Positions 18,281-27,324 of a DNA stretch of 64,000 nucleotides are shown here, in pieces. The notes below the pieces were generated by a model, which was not told where the DNA came from, searched no databases, and worked only from the letters and a program-made list of their open reading frames with translations. Source of the stretch: Planotetraspora kaengkrachanensis (GTDB lineage Bacteria; Actinomycetota; Actinomycetes; Streptosporangiales; Streptosporangiaceae); assembly GCF_016862895.1 (NCBI RefSeq), contig NZ_BONV01000002.1, positions 248,001 through 312,000 on the forward strand, written 5' to 3'. Positions within the stretch are counted from its first letter, which is position 1. Each line of letters begins with the position of its first letter. The translations under genes and the position numbers were made by a program.

Positions 18281-19258
18281 TCACGTGGACGAGCGCGGGA
18301 CTACCTGGAGGAGAGCCGAGGTGAACGCGACGGGCGATTCGCGGCCGGACAGGACCGCCACGATCTCTTCGGCACGGTGGCGGGCCACCTCGGGCAGGTC
18401 GAAGCAGACCGTGGTGATCGGCGGAGCCGCCAGCCGTGCGGTGGGGATGTCGTCGACGCCGACGACCGCCAGGTCTCCGGGGGCGGCGAGACCGTGCTCG
18501 CGCATGCCCGCGAGCACCGCGATCGCGGTCTCATCGTTGAAGGCGCAAACGCCGGTGACGGATCTCTCGGTCCACCCGGCCACCGCCTGGGCCGCCCGCG
18601 CGATCTCCAGGCTGGTGCTCAGCACCACTGGACGCTCGAGCCCGGCGTCGAGGCAGGCCTCGACGACGCCGTCCAGCCGGGCCTCGGCCATCGACCGCAG
18701 ATCGGGATGCTCCGGCATCGCGTAGCCGAGCCGACGATGCCCGCGGCCGATCAGGTGGTCGGCCTGCAGCCGGCCGATCGGCTGCAACGCGAGGGAGGCG
18801 CCGGCACGCGCCGGAAGCACCACGTCGGCGCCCGCCCGATAAAGGGCTTGGACGGTGTCCTCGTCGAACGAGTCGAAGCCGATCACCACGGACGCGTCCA
18901 CGGCCGCGCACACATCCGGCAGGGGCCGACCGCGTGCGCCCGCGAGGTGGGTGACCATGGTCAGGCCGTGTCCCGCGAGGGCGCCGGCGAGTTCCTCGAT
19001 GAAACGGCTGATGCCCGCGCCGATCGGCAGATCGGGGACGGCGAGCAACACGATGTCGCTCCGTCCCGCGGCCAGGGAACGCGCGGATGCGCGGGGGCGG
19101 TAGTCGAGACGCTCGGCGGCTTCGAGGATGCGACGGCGGGTCTCCTCCGGGATGGAGTATCCGGGCTTGTCGTTGAGCACGAAGCTCACCGTGGTCCGGG
19201 AAACGCCCGCGGCCTGGGCGACGTCCGCACTGGTGACGCGCTTGGCTGCCGGTGTCAT
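18281..19258 (-). CDS. LacI-family transcriptional repressor
   Basis: A 325-aa regulator starting at ATG 19258 (GAGGAG upstream). The N-terminal helix-turn-helix is VTSADVAQAAGVSRTTVSFVLN with the hinge helix RPRASARSLA; the rest is a periplasmic-binding-protein-like effector domain ending in VVGVDDIPTARLAAPPITTV. It is convergent with the GH2 gene, whose promoter carries two LacI-type palindromes, so it most likely represses that gene until a sugar ligand binds. Confidence 0.93.
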   Translation of the reverse strand: MTPAAKRVTSADVAQAAGVSRTTVSFVLNDKPGYSIPEETRRRILEAAERLDYRPRASARSLAAGRSDIVLLAVPDLPIGAGISRFIEELAGALAGHGLTMVTHLAGARGRPLPDVCAAVDASVVIGFDSFDEDTVQALYRAGADVVLPARAGASLALQPIGRLQADHLIGRGHRRLGYAMPEHPDLRSMAEARLDGVVEACLDAGLERPVVLSTSLEIARAAQAVAGWTERSVTGVCAFNDETAIAVLAGMREHGLAAPGDLAVVGVDDIPTARLAAPPITTVCFDLPEVARHRAEEIVAVLSGRESPVAFTSALLQVVPRSST

Positions 19259-19511
19259 GGTCTCCTCGTCGCGGTGCTCGGCCTCGCCCCCTCGATCAGC
19301 TGACATGGGCGGACTCGACAGTAATGTACCTAGAGGTCACCTCGGCTTCCCTCACCTCTTTCAAGACGATCGAGGCGATCAATCTTGCCGGGCGCCACGG
19401 GGGTATGGCCGCCCGCAGGCCCCCGCCCAGCTCAGGGGCTCAGGAGCGCGACATAGGGTTGCTGGTGAGAGGACAAGACCTTCTGCTCCGCACGCGATGG
19501 AGGTGAGCCGC

Positions 19512-19868
19512 ATGGAAGTCTTCGAAGCCTCGACCGAACATCGCCCTCCATTCACGATCATCAGGGCACGTGGAGAGCTCGACATCGCCGCTGAACCTGC
19601 ATTTCACCAACAGGTCGAGGCGATCGTGGCCCAGGAGCCGCAGCGCCTTGTCTTCGACCTCAGCGAGCTCCGCTTCATGGACAGTTCCGGCCTGCGCGTG
19701 ATCCTCGACGTCTACAGACGCCTCGGGATGGGCGAGCGGGTCGTCGTATGCGGCCTCTCTCCACGCCTCCGGCGGATCTTCGACGTGACCGGGATCACCG
19801 GCCGGGTCGGAGGCATCACGGCATACGAATCACTGGACGACGCGCTCAAACACGGCGCCAGAGGATAG
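19512..19868 (+). CDS. STAS-domain anti-sigma factor antagonist
   Basis: A 118-aa single STAS domain. I chose ATG 19512 because GGAGGTG lies six bases upstream. The phosphorylatable serine is in RFMDSSGLRVIL, the hallmark of SpoIIAA/RsbV/BldG-like anti-anti-sigma factors, which release a sigma factor when dephosphorylated. No anti-sigma kinase gene is adjacent, so its partner is elsewhere. It may act in the general stress or differentiation network. Confidence 0.9.
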   Translation: MEVFEASTEHRPPFTIIRARGELDIAAEPAFHQQVEAIVAQEPQRLVFDLSELRFMDSSGLRVILDVYRRLGMGERVVVCGLSPRLRRIFDVTGITGRVGGITAYESLDDALKHGARG

Positions 19869-19974
19869 CCGGGCCAGGCGCGACAGCTCCTGCGACGCCG
19901 GTGGCGTATGCGGCCGGTGGCCTTTACATCGTAGATTCCCTCTTGACGCCGGACCCCGCGGTTAGGCTTCCCAC

Positions 19975-20580
19975 GTGAGCTTGATCGCCCTGCGGCGCGC
20001 CCTGACCGAGCCTGCGACCCCCGGGATCGGCCCGCTGCCGGAGGACGTCACCCGCCTGCTCCTCGACCTGGAGGCGCCGCCGCGCCTTGCCGCGCACCTG
20101 CGGGCCGTCCACGACACCGCGCGCGGTCTCGTCGACGCGTTCGGCGAAACGCTCCCCCGGTTGCGGTTCGACCGCGAGGAGGTCCTGTTCGGCGCCGCCA
20201 CTCACGACGTCGGCAAGGTGATCCACACCGGCGAGCTGTCCGGACCGGGCCACGCGCATGAACAGGCCGGATACGAACTGCTCCGCACTCACGGCGTGGA
20301 CGCCCGCCTCGCGCGCTTCGCCAGGAACCACGCGACGTGGACGGCCGCCGACATCAGTACGGAGGACCTCCTGGTCAGCCTCGCCGACAAGATCTGGAAG
20401 GCGAAACGGGTCGGCGACCTCGAAGACCGCGTCGTCGAGCGGATCCGCCGGGACTGCGGGGGAAGTCCCTGGGAGGCGTTCATGGCTCTCGACGACGTCC
20501 TGGACGCACTGGCGCGGGATGCCGACGACCGGCTCGCCTTCCAGGCCCGTCATCCGATCACCGTGGTTACCGGCCCCTGA
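19975..20580 (+). CDS. HD-domain metal-dependent phosphohydrolase
   Basis: A 201-aa soluble protein starting at GTG 19975. The HD-domain metal ligands are visible in order: His46, His77-Asp78 (ATHDVGK), the histidines of GHAHEQAGYELL and the later NHATW. HD-domain proteins hydrolyse phosphate esters of nucleotides or signalling molecules; the exact substrate is unknown. It ends 30 bases before a perfect palindromic terminator shared with the convergent phosphoesterase gene. Confidence 0.85.
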   Translation: MSLIALRRALTEPATPGIGPLPEDVTRLLLDLEAPPRLAAHLRAVHDTARGLVDAFGETLPRLRFDREEVLFGAATHDVGKVIHTGELSGPGHAHEQAGYELLRTHGVDARLARFARNHATWTAADISTEDLLVSLADKIWKAKRVGDLEDRVVERIRRDCGGSPWEAFMALDDVLDALARDADDRLAFQARHPITVVTGP

Positions 20581-20610
20581 GTGCACCGGACAGGGAGGGC
20601 AGGGAAACCA

Positions 20611-20640
20611 GACGGCCCGCGGGGATCCCCGCGGGCCGTC
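20611..20640. terminator. Perfect 30-bp palindromic bidirectional terminator
   Basis: A GC-rich palindrome without mismatch (left half GACGGCCCGCGGGGA) lies between two convergent genes ending at 20580 and 20659. It can form a long stem from either strand. No U-tract follows, as is common in actinobacteria. Confidence 0.85.
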
Positions 20641-20658
20641 CTGTGAGTTGTGCGGAGG

Positions 20659-23406
20659 TCAGCCGTCGTTCTCCGACGACGGGATCGCGGCGCCGGGCAC
20701 CTGGTCCGGCGCGTAGATCTTGTCATCGCCCGGGTAGGGCTTCTTCCAGTCGTGCGCCTCGTACCACGAGAAGCGGTTCATCTGCTCGGGGGCGGCGGAG
20801 TCGGCCCGGGCGCTGGGCCCGGTGAAGGACTGCTGCGACTTCCAGGCCCCCCACTTCTTCGCGATCTCCTGCTTGTCCGCCGGCACCTTCGCCGTCGGCG
20901 CGGCCGCGGCGGCCGGGTCCTGCGGGGCCGGGACGTCCGCACCGCAGGACGGCAGCTTCGTGCCCGACAGACCCAGGGTCAGCGAGGTGCGGTTCGGGAG
21001 GAAGGTGAACGGCGTGTAGTCGGGCGTGTTGGTGAAGGCCGCAGTCATCGGGGTGGCGGCGGTGTCCTTCTGGTTCATCGGGTGGATCCCGAGGATCTGC
21101 TCGATGGTGCGCATCATGCTGATCTGCGTGTAGTAGTGGCTGTCGACCTTGCCGTGCTGGGCCCAGGGGCTGATGATCTGGACCGGGGCACGGTGTCCGT
21201 CGACGTGATCGGTGCCGGCCTGGGAGTCGTCCTCGACGACGAAGATCGCCGAGTCCTTCCAGTACTTGCTGTGCGAGATCTCGTCAACGATCTTGCCGAC
21301 GGCCAGGTCGTTGTCGGCGACCTGTGCGGCCCCGTTCACCGGGCCACCGGTGTGGTCGCTGGAGAGCCAGAACATGTTCAGGTTCGCCGGCCCGTTGGCC
21401 TCGAAGTCCTGCTTCCAGATCTGGTACCGGTAGATGTCCGGGACGCTGGTGTCGAACTTCGGGAAGCCGTGCACCGACACGTCGTTGAGCGACGGGATCG
21501 GCGAGGACGAGTCCAGGGTGTAGGCGGTGCCCTGCCCGGTCGCGTCCATGTTCTTGGTGTCGCAGTACAGGTTCTGCCAGGTGGCGGCGGCCGGCTTGGT
21601 CAGGAACTGGTGGAACTCGCCGAAGTCACGCACGGTGTTGCCCGCCGCCTGCGCGCCGGTCCAGATGAAGCCGGTCCGCTGGTGGCCGAGAGCGTCGTCC
21701 TCGGTGTCGTAGCTGCGCAGGTACTCGCCGGCCGAGGACTCGGTGTACTCCGGGTTGTCGGCCTGCATCAGCCAGTTGTGACCCTCGGCGGAGTTGGTGC
21801 CGATGTCGTAGGTGTTGTCGTACAGCCCGAACTGCTCGGCCAGCGCGTGCTGGTTCGGCGTGACGTTCTCGCCGTACTGGGCCAGCGTCGGGTCGCCGTT
21901 GCCCTGGGGGATGTCACCGAAGACCTGGTCGTAGGTCCGGTTCTCCTTGACCAGCAGGAAGACGTGCTTGATGGTCGACGGGTCGCCGAGTCGCTTCGGG
22001 ACCGCTTCGGCCTTCTGCTTGTTGCCGTGGGCCAGCTTGAGGTCGTTCTTGCCCCAGCCGTTCTGCTCGAAGACCGTGTCCGTGTACTTGCCGATCTCCT
22101 TGTCGGACGGCAGCTTGAACCGCGTCAGGCTCGACGTCGTGTCGTGGGTACCGTGCCCGGCCGCGGTCGTGGGACGGCGGGCGTCGATGCCACGGGTGTT
22201 GGAGACGACCACGTCGTCGCCCACGGTGGTGATCTCCGCGGGGAAGTAGTCCGTCGGGAGCAGGCCGACGTAGCTGACCGGCTCCTGCGGCTTGGTGTAG
22301 CGGTAGACGGCGACCGCGTTGGCGCGGCCGAGCGTCACCAGCAGGTGACCGTCGTCGGTGAGCGTCACCGCGTCGGGCTCGTAACCCACCGAGGCCTCCG
22401 GCCACGGCTGGGTGGCGATGGTCTGGACGACCTTGCCGCGCTTGGTGTCGATGACCGACACGTCGTTGGTGGCGGTGTTGGTGACGAACACCGCCCCGTT
22501 CTTGGCGTACACGGCGGTCGGGTGCAGACCGACGTCGATGCTCGCGGGGGCGGCGGCCGGGTTGGACAGGTCGATCACGCTGACCGTGCCGGTGGTGGTG
22601 GCACCGGTGTTCGGGTCGGCCGGCACCTGGGTGCCGTACGAGTTGATCGTGGTCTCGCCGGGCTTCGCCGGACGCCCGCCCTCGTTGCTGACGTACAGCT
22701 TGTCCCCGACCATGACCATGCCGCGCGGGGCGTTGCCCACTGCCCAGCTCTGCTTGACGGCCCCGGTCACCGCGTCGAGCGCGACCACCCGGTTCTGGCC
22801 GTTGACCGCCGCGTACACGGTGGAGCCGTCGGCCGAGAAGACCGCCGCGGCCATCAGCGCGTGCTTGGAGCCGTCCGCCGGGATCTTGAGGTCGACCGGG
22901 TTGGTGACGCTGCCGTCCGCGTTCACGTCGAGCCGGGTGTAGCCGTCGGTCCGGCCCAGCCACAGGTGCTTGCCGTCGGGCGAGTACGTGGGGCCTTCCT
23001 GGCCGACGTCGGTGCCGCTGAGGCGCGGGGTCGACGACGCGGAGTTGCTGACGACCTGCTGCACTTGCCAGGTCTTCAGGTCGACGATCGCGAGCGCCGC
23101 CCCACCGTCGGTGACCGCGGCCGCGAGGTGGGTACCGTCCGGACTGACCGAGGACGACATGATCTTGCCGTTGTTGATGACGAGGCGGTCACCGATCGGC
23201 TTGATGTACTGGTCGCCGGACACGACCAGGCCCTTGTCGGTGGTCTGGCCGACCTGGTCGGTGCCGAACATCCCGGTGTTGGCGTAGGCGATGCCCCCGC
23301 CGGCGACGACGAGAGCGGCGGTGGCGGCTGCCAGGAGGTTGATCCGGCGGCCGGTGGGTCGAAGTCCGAAACGGTCCTTCGTGACGCGCTGACGCGTGAC
23401 GTGCAT
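20659..23406 (-). CDS. Secreted bifunctional beta-propeller/phosphoesterase
   Basis: A 915-aa exported protein. An N-terminal membrane or signal segment (INLLAAATAALVVAGGGIAYA, about 22-42) precedes a YncE/YVTN-like beta-propeller (about 60-460; repeats such as VSVIDLSNPAAAP and DVSVIDTKRGKV). A phosphoesterase domain of the phospholipase C/acid phosphatase superfamily follows, starting LLVKENRTYDQVFGDI and containing SAEGHNWLMQAD and a VVEDDSQAGTDHVDGHR metal-binding region. This architecture is annotated as bifunctional YncE/alkaline phosphatase family protein. It begins 4 bases after the ABC permease stop, so it belongs to the ABC operon. Probable role: extracellular phosphate-ester cleavage; substrate unknown. 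Confidence 0.88.
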   Translation of the reverse strand: MHVTRQRVTKDRFGLRPTGRRINLLAAATAALVVAGGGIAYANTGMFGTDQVGQTTDKGLVVSGDQYIKPIGDRLVINNGKIMSSSVSPDGTHLAAAVTDGGAALAIVDLKTWQVQQVVSNSASSTPRLSGTDVGQEGPTYSPDGKHLWLGRTDGYTRLDVNADGSVTNPVDLKIPADGSKHALMAAAVFSADGSTVYAAVNGQNRVVALDAVTGAVKQSWAVGNAPRGMVMVGDKLYVSNEGGRPAKPGETTINSYGTQVPADPNTGATTTGTVSVIDLSNPAAAPASIDVGLHPTAVYAKNGAVFVTNTATNDVSVIDTKRGKVVQTIATQPWPEASVGYEPDAVTLTDDGHLLVTLGRANAVAVYRYTKPQEPVSYVGLLPTDYFPAEITTVGDDVVVSNTRGIDARRPTTAAGHGTHDTTSSLTRFKLPSDKEIGKYTDTVFEQNGWGKNDLKLAHGNKQKAEAVPKRLGDPSTIKHVFLLVKENRTYDQVFGDIPQGNGDPTLAQYGENVTPNQHALAEQFGLYDNTYDIGTNSAEGHNWLMQADNPEYTESSAGEYLRSYDTEDDALGHQRTGFIWTGAQAAGNTVRDFGEFHQFLTKPAAATWQNLYCDTKNMDATGQGTAYTLDSSSPIPSLNDVSVHGFPKFDTSVPDIYRYQIWKQDFEANGPANLNMFWLSSDHTGGPVNGAAQVADNDLAVGKIVDEISHSKYWKDSAIFVVEDDSQAGTDHVDGHRAPVQIISPWAQHGKVDSHYYTQISMMRTIEQILGIHPMNQKDTAATPMTAAFTNTPDYTPFTFLPNRTSLTLGLSGTKLPSCGADVPAPQDPAAAAAPTAKVPADKQEIAKKWGAWKSQQSFTGPSARADSAAPEQMNRFSWYEAHDWKKPYPGDDKIYAPDQVPGAAIPSSENDG

Positions 23407-23410
23407 GAAA

Positions 23411-24769
23411 CTATTCCTTCGTGGTGCTTGTGAGCAGGTCGACGTTCCCGTCGAACTGCCACAGGGGGTTGGGCGCGTCCCCGTTGGGGGTGCGCACCTG
23501 GAAGTAGCCGTTCACCTCCTTGGGTCCGTCTCCGTCGGCGACGTACCGCCCGTCCGCGGTGACGTCGAGCTGGTAGATGGCGTTGCCCACGGCGGTGGCG
23601 CCGGGGAGGCGCCAGGTCACGACGCACCGCCAGTCGTTGCCCGGCCCCTCGTCGGAGACCTGGGAGTCGCCCTTGTCGCAGGTCGCGGCGGCCTGCAGCT
23701 GGGCCTCGGTGACGTCGGGGCGGTGGAGCTCCTGCGTCTGCAGCCGGTAGAGGTGGCCGTACACCGTGGCGAGCGAGTCCTGCAGCTTCCCCTTCTCGAT
23801 CCCCGAGCCCGTCGCCGGGGTCGCGACCGCGATCACGCCGATGGCGACGGCGACCAGTGCGGCCAGCGGCAGCGCTCCCGTCACGAGTACGCGCCGGCCC
23901 GACCCCTCGTACGTCAGGTCGGTGAAGTCGCGGCGCAGGAACAGGCGGTAGGCCAGCGCGGTGGCGACTACCGCCCACACGAGGCTCACCACGAGGCCGA
24001 TGAGGAGCGGGCCGGTCTGCGCCGGGCTGGTGAAGAGCCCGCGCCAGGCGAGGAAGGCATGGCTCGGCAGGGCCAACTGCACGGCCACCGGCAGCGGGAG
24101 CAACTGCACGAGCTGCAGTGCGAGGGCGAGGAGTACGGGAATCAGCAGTCCCATCGGGGAGCGGCCCAGGGCCACCGAGCCGAGGAGGCCGACCGCGGCG
24201 AACGCCAGCGTCGGCGCCAGCGCGCAGGCCCAGGCGAGCAGGACCTTGCCGACCGCGTCGGCGGGGGCGAGGAGGTGGCCGTCCAAGCCGACGAGCGGCC
24301 GGTTGCCGACCGCGGCCAGGCCGCCCGCGATGCCCGACGCGGTCAGGCCGACGACGAGCAGCAGGATCACGGTGAGGCTGGCCAGGGTCTTCGCCATGAA
24401 GATCCGCTGCGGAGAGCGGACCGCCACGAGAAGGTGGCGCCACGTGCCCAGCCGGTCCTCGACGGCGAAGACGTCGCCGGCGACCAGCGCCGTCAGCAGC
24501 GGGAGCGCCCAGGTGCACGAGAAGTCCAGCACGACCAGCGACCCCGCCCAGCCGGTCGCGTTCATCAGACGGCCGAAGACCGTGTCGGCGGGCAGCGAAC
24601 TCTGCAGGCTCACCGCGGCCACGAAGCCCGCCGGGCCGATCCAGCAGGCGAGCAGCAGCAGGCGGATCCGCCACTGGGATAGCAGTTTGACCAGCTCGAA
24701 CCGGTAGCCGTGCAGCACGGGCGCCGGCCGGGCGGCCGCCCGGGGCTGGGTGACGGTGGCGGTCATCAC
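23411..24769 (-). CDS. ABC transporter permease with extra C-terminal domain
   Basis: A 452-aa membrane protein. The first ~310 residues hold six or seven hydrophobic segments of an ABC-2-type permease, for example VLLLLVVGLTASGIAGGLA-like helices. After a last membrane segment (about 300-322) come ~125 polar residues with two cysteines (ATCDKGD and WRCVV), predicted outside the cell and perhaps disulfide-linked. The start overlaps the ATPase stop as ATGA, indicating translational coupling. The appended domain is unusual for a permease and may contact the secreted phosphoesterase encoded next. Confidence 0.85.
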   Translation of the reverse strand: MMTATVTQPRAAARPAPVLHGYRFELVKLLSQWRIRLLLLACWIGPAGFVAAVSLQSSLPADTVFGRLMNATGWAGSLVVLDFSCTWALPLLTALVAGDVFAVEDRLGTWRHLLVAVRSPQRIFMAKTLASLTVILLLVVGLTASGIAGGLAAVGNRPLVGLDGHLLAPADAVGKVLLAWACALAPTLAFAAVGLLGSVALGRSPMGLLIPVLLALALQLVQLLPLPVAVQLALPSHAFLAWRGLFTSPAQTGPLLIGLVVSLVWAVVATALAYRLFLRRDFTDLTYEGSGRRVLVTGALPLAALVAVAIGVIAVATPATGSGIEKGKLQDSLATVYGHLYRLQTQELHRPDVTEAQLQAAATCDKGDSQVSDEGPGNDWRCVVTWRLPGATAVGNAIYQLDVTADGRYVADGDGPKEVNGYFQVRTPNGDAPNPLWQFDGNVDLLTSTTKE

Positions 24770-25734
24770 AGGTTCTCCTGATCGGTCTTCGCAGGCACGG
24801 TGCCGGTTCCGGTCAGGGCCAGGAACGCGGCCTCGAGCGGTGTCACCACAGGCCCGAGTTCTCGGAGCGCCACGCCGGCGTGCACGAGTCGCACGACCAG
24901 TTCGTCGACAGCCGGCACCGGCCCGCGTACGACGACGTCGGCGTCCAGTCGCTGACCGTGCTCGGAGCCGGAGACGACGCGGAGCCCGGGTGTCTCCGAC
25001 GCCAGCCGGCGGGCAGCCTCCGGGTCAGAGGTGACCAGGCGGTAGTCGAGTTCTCCGCTCTCGGCGGCGAGCTTGCTCAGCGGCCCGGAGAAGACGACCC
25101 GTCCGGTGGCGAGGAGGGTGACCTCGGAGCACAGCGCGGCCAGGTCGTCCATCCGGTGGCTGGACAGGACCACCGCGGTCCCCTCCGCGGCGAGGCGGGT
25201 GAGGACGCGGTGCACGTGGTGCTTACCGGCGGGGTCCAGACCGTTGGCGGGCTCGTCGAGGACGAGCAGGCGTGGTGCGGTGAGCAGCGCGGCGGCCAGC
25301 CCGAGCCGCTGGCGCATCCCCAGCGAGAAGCCTCGGACACGGTCGTCGGCGACGTCGGTGAGCCCGACCTGCTCGAGGGCCTCGTCGACGCCGGCGGTGG
25401 AATCGGCGTCGTACCGGCGCAGCGAGGCCAGGGCCGAGAGGTTCTGCCGCGCGGAGAGCGAAGGATAGAGCCCGGGTCCGTCCACGAAACCCGCGACGCC
25501 CTCGGGGACGGCCAGCGTCCGCCCGACCGGCGTACCCAGGATCTCGAGGCTGCCGCCGTCCGCGACCGCCAGTCCCAGCAGCAGACCGAGGAGCGTCGTC
25601 TTGCCGGCGCCGTTCGGGCCGACCAGGCCGTGGATCTGCCCACTCGCCACGTCGAGGTCGACGCCGTCGAGTGCGACCACATCACCGAACGCCTTCGTGA
25701 TCCCGCGAGCCCGGGCTGCGGGGGTCCTGTCCAT
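24766..25734 (-). CDS. ABC transporter ATP-binding protein
   Basis: A 322-aa ATPase with Walker A GPNGAGKTTLLG, signature SLGMRQRLGLAAALL, Walker B LLVLDEPANGLD and a switch His in LSSHRMDD. The C-terminal ~100 residues form an extension seen in export-type ABC-2 ATPases. First gene of a three-gene operon with the permease and the secreted phosphoesterase; GGGAG precedes the ATG. Transported substrate unknown. Confidence 0.95.
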   Translation of the reverse strand: MDRTPAARARGITKAFGDVVALDGVDLDVASGQIHGLVGPNGAGKTTLLGLLLGLAVADGGSLEILGTPVGRTLAVPEGVAGFVDGPGLYPSLSARQNLSALASLRRYDADSTAGVDEALEQVGLTDVADDRVRGFSLGMRQRLGLAAALLTAPRLLVLDEPANGLDPAGKHHVHRVLTRLAAEGTAVVLSSHRMDDLAALCSEVTLLATGRVVFSGPLSKLAAESGELDYRLVTSDPEAARRLASETPGLRVVSGSEHGQRLDADVVVRGPVPAVDELVVRLVHAGVALRELGPVVTPLEAAFLALTGTGTVPAKTDQENL

Positions 25735-25742
25735 GTCGGTCT

Positions 25743-25908
25743 CCCTTAGCTTGATCGTCAGCTAGGGAACCTAAGGATCTCGGTTGGCCTCAGTAAGACA
25801 CGTGGTCAAACATTGGGAAAATGAAATTTAACCCGCTATATGCCATTTAACCTGGCGATAACCAACTCACCCATTTGATATGCCGTTTAACCGGACGCTA
25901 ACCAATTC
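25743..25908. promoter_or_regulatory. AT-rich control region with inverted repeat and 40-bp direct repeats
   Basis: Between the ABC operon and the methyltransferase (25735-26154) there is no gene I can support. Just upstream of the ATPase start is an inverted repeat (CCCTTAGC and GCTAGGG, 25743-25767). Further up lie two 40-bp direct units at 25839 and 25879 (TATGCCnTTTAACC, then TAACCAA; 25/30 identical over the first 30 bases); a third TTTAACC is at 25826. In so GC-rich a genome this AT-rich repeat is likely an operator array for the ABC operon. Confidence 0.5.
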
Positions 25909-26154
25909 GACCCGGCCATCGCGCGGGCCGGACGGCCGACCCCTCATCAGGCCCGACATGGCTTCCGAGTAGATTTGCCCCCGCTTACGGCGGGTCGAAT
26001 ACCGCACCGCCACGCAGCTTCGCGGAGGCGCTGCGCCGTCAATCGAACTGGCGCGAGACTGACGCCTGCGGGATCACTGGACCCGGCGGAAGTTCCCGAA
26101 CGCACCGATCCTGAGTGCCGGACACACTGATCCCGCGTCCGGCACGATGATCAC

Positions 26155-26757
26155 ATGACAGAGGAGAACGGCAGGCGGTGGAACCACAACATCCACTACC
26201 ACCCCCGCATCCTGCGCGCGATCCCTGACGGCGCACAGCATGCCCTCGACGTCGGCTGCGGCGAGGGCATGCTCGCCCGCGAAATCCGGCGGAGCGTGCC
26301 GCGCGTGACCGGAATCGACCTCCACGCGCCCAGCATCGACCAGGCCCGCGAGCACCCGGATGACGTGGGCTACGTCCTCGGCGACTTCCTCACCCACCCC
26401 TTCGAGCCCGCCTCGTTCGACGTCATCGCATCCGTGGCCACCCTGCACCACATGGACGCCGTCACGGGGCTGACCCGCATGCGCGACCTGCTGCGTCCCG
26501 GCGGCGTCCTGGCCGTCGTCGGCCTCGCCCGCAGCACCATGCCCGCCGACCTGCCGCGCGATCTCGCCGCCGTCGCCGTCAGCACCTTCCACCGGGCCAC
26601 GAAGGGCAAATGGGAGCATCCATCCCCCATGGTGTGGCCGCCACCGGCGACGTACCGGCAGATGCGGGCGCTGGCCGCCGAGGTCCTGCCCGGCTCCCGC
26701 TATCGCCGTCACCTCCTGTTGCGCTACAGCATCGTCTGGCGCAAGCCTCAGAACTGA
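26155..26757 (+). CDS. Class I SAM-dependent methyltransferase
   Basis: A 200-aa enzyme with the SAM-binding motif LDVGCGEGMLA (31-41), acidic strand end GIDLHAPS, motif II-like FDVIASVATLHHMD and post-motif LRPGGVLAVVG. This is the methyltransferase-11 type. The substrate-binding residues give no clue to the acceptor, which may be a small molecule. It stands alone, convergent with the winged-helix gene. Confidence 0.9.
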   Translation: MTEENGRRWNHNIHYHPRILRAIPDGAQHALDVGCGEGMLAREIRRSVPRVTGIDLHAPSIDQAREHPDDVGYVLGDFLTHPFEPASFDVIASVATLHHMDAVTGLTRMRDLLRPGGVLAVVGLARSTMPADLPRDLAAVAVSTFHRATKGKWEHPSPMVWPPPATYRQMRALAAEVLPGSRYRRHLLLRYSIVWRKPQN

Positions 26758-26826
26758 GCGTCCCGGCGCGGCGGCTCGAGCCGGCGCCGGCCTTCTCCAT
26801 GAGGCCGTGCCCGCACGCTTCCACGA

Positions 26827-27171
26827 TCAGGACGTGGGCTTGCCTGCCTCACCCGCTGCGGTGCCGACTTCGTTGCCGGCGAATATGGCGATCAGCGCCC
26901 GTACGTCGTGGTCCGCTTCGGCAGGATGGCGGAACGGCCGGCCGGGATCGATGGAGTAGGCGTTGCGGCGGCCCACCCGCGACCGGGTGAGGTATCCGGC
27001 TTCCTCCAGGTCGGCGATGATGAGCTGGGCGGCGCGTTCGGTGATGCCGATCTCGTCGGCGATGTCGCGGATCCGGATGTCGGACAGGCGCGCGATGGAG
27101 ATCAGCACACGCGCATGGTTGGTCAGGAAGGTCCATGGCTTGCGATCTTCGGTTTCTCCTGGGGCCTTCAC
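26827..27171 (-). CDS. Winged-helix transcriptional regulator (MarR/ArsR-like)
   Basis: A 114-aa protein, GTG start. A single winged helix is visible: ARLSDIRIRDIADEIGITERAAQLIIADLEEAGYLTRSRVGRRNAYSI, quoted here only as the span about 27-74; the wing is RVGRRNAY. No metal-binding cysteines as in ArsR metal sensors. It is divergent from the response regulator at 27325 and may control it or itself. Confidence 0.82.
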   Translation of the reverse strand: MKAPGETEDRKPWTFLTNHARVLISIARLSDIRIRDIADEIGITERAAQLIIADLEEAGYLTRSRVGRRNAYSIDPGRPFRHPAEADHDVRALIAIFAGNEVGTAAGEAGKPTS

Positions 27172-27244
27172 CGACCACCTCGCTGTTCGGGCGACTTCCT
27201 TGGTGGGGCTAGTCTACGAACGTCATTGGCGAATAAGATTTCGC

Positions 27245-27265
27245 GTAACCGCATACGTACGTTAC
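27245..27265. promoter_or_regulatory. Inverted repeat in divergent promoter region
   Basis: GTAAC and GTTAC form a symmetric pair with 11 bases between (21 bp in total), inside an AT-richer stretch between the winged-helix gene and the response regulator. It could be the operator for the winged-helix protein. Confidence 0.4.
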
Positions 27266-27324
27266 TCGTCCCGAGGATATTCCATGACGCGACGAGCCTG
27301 CCGTTCGAAGGAGGGCGATCAGGA

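Noticed and set aside
20650-23433. 927-aa plus-strand open frame opposite the phosphoesterase
   Set aside because: Antisense shadow rich in Gly, Val, Arg and Asp; the real gene is on the minus strand with propeller and phosphoesterase motifs.
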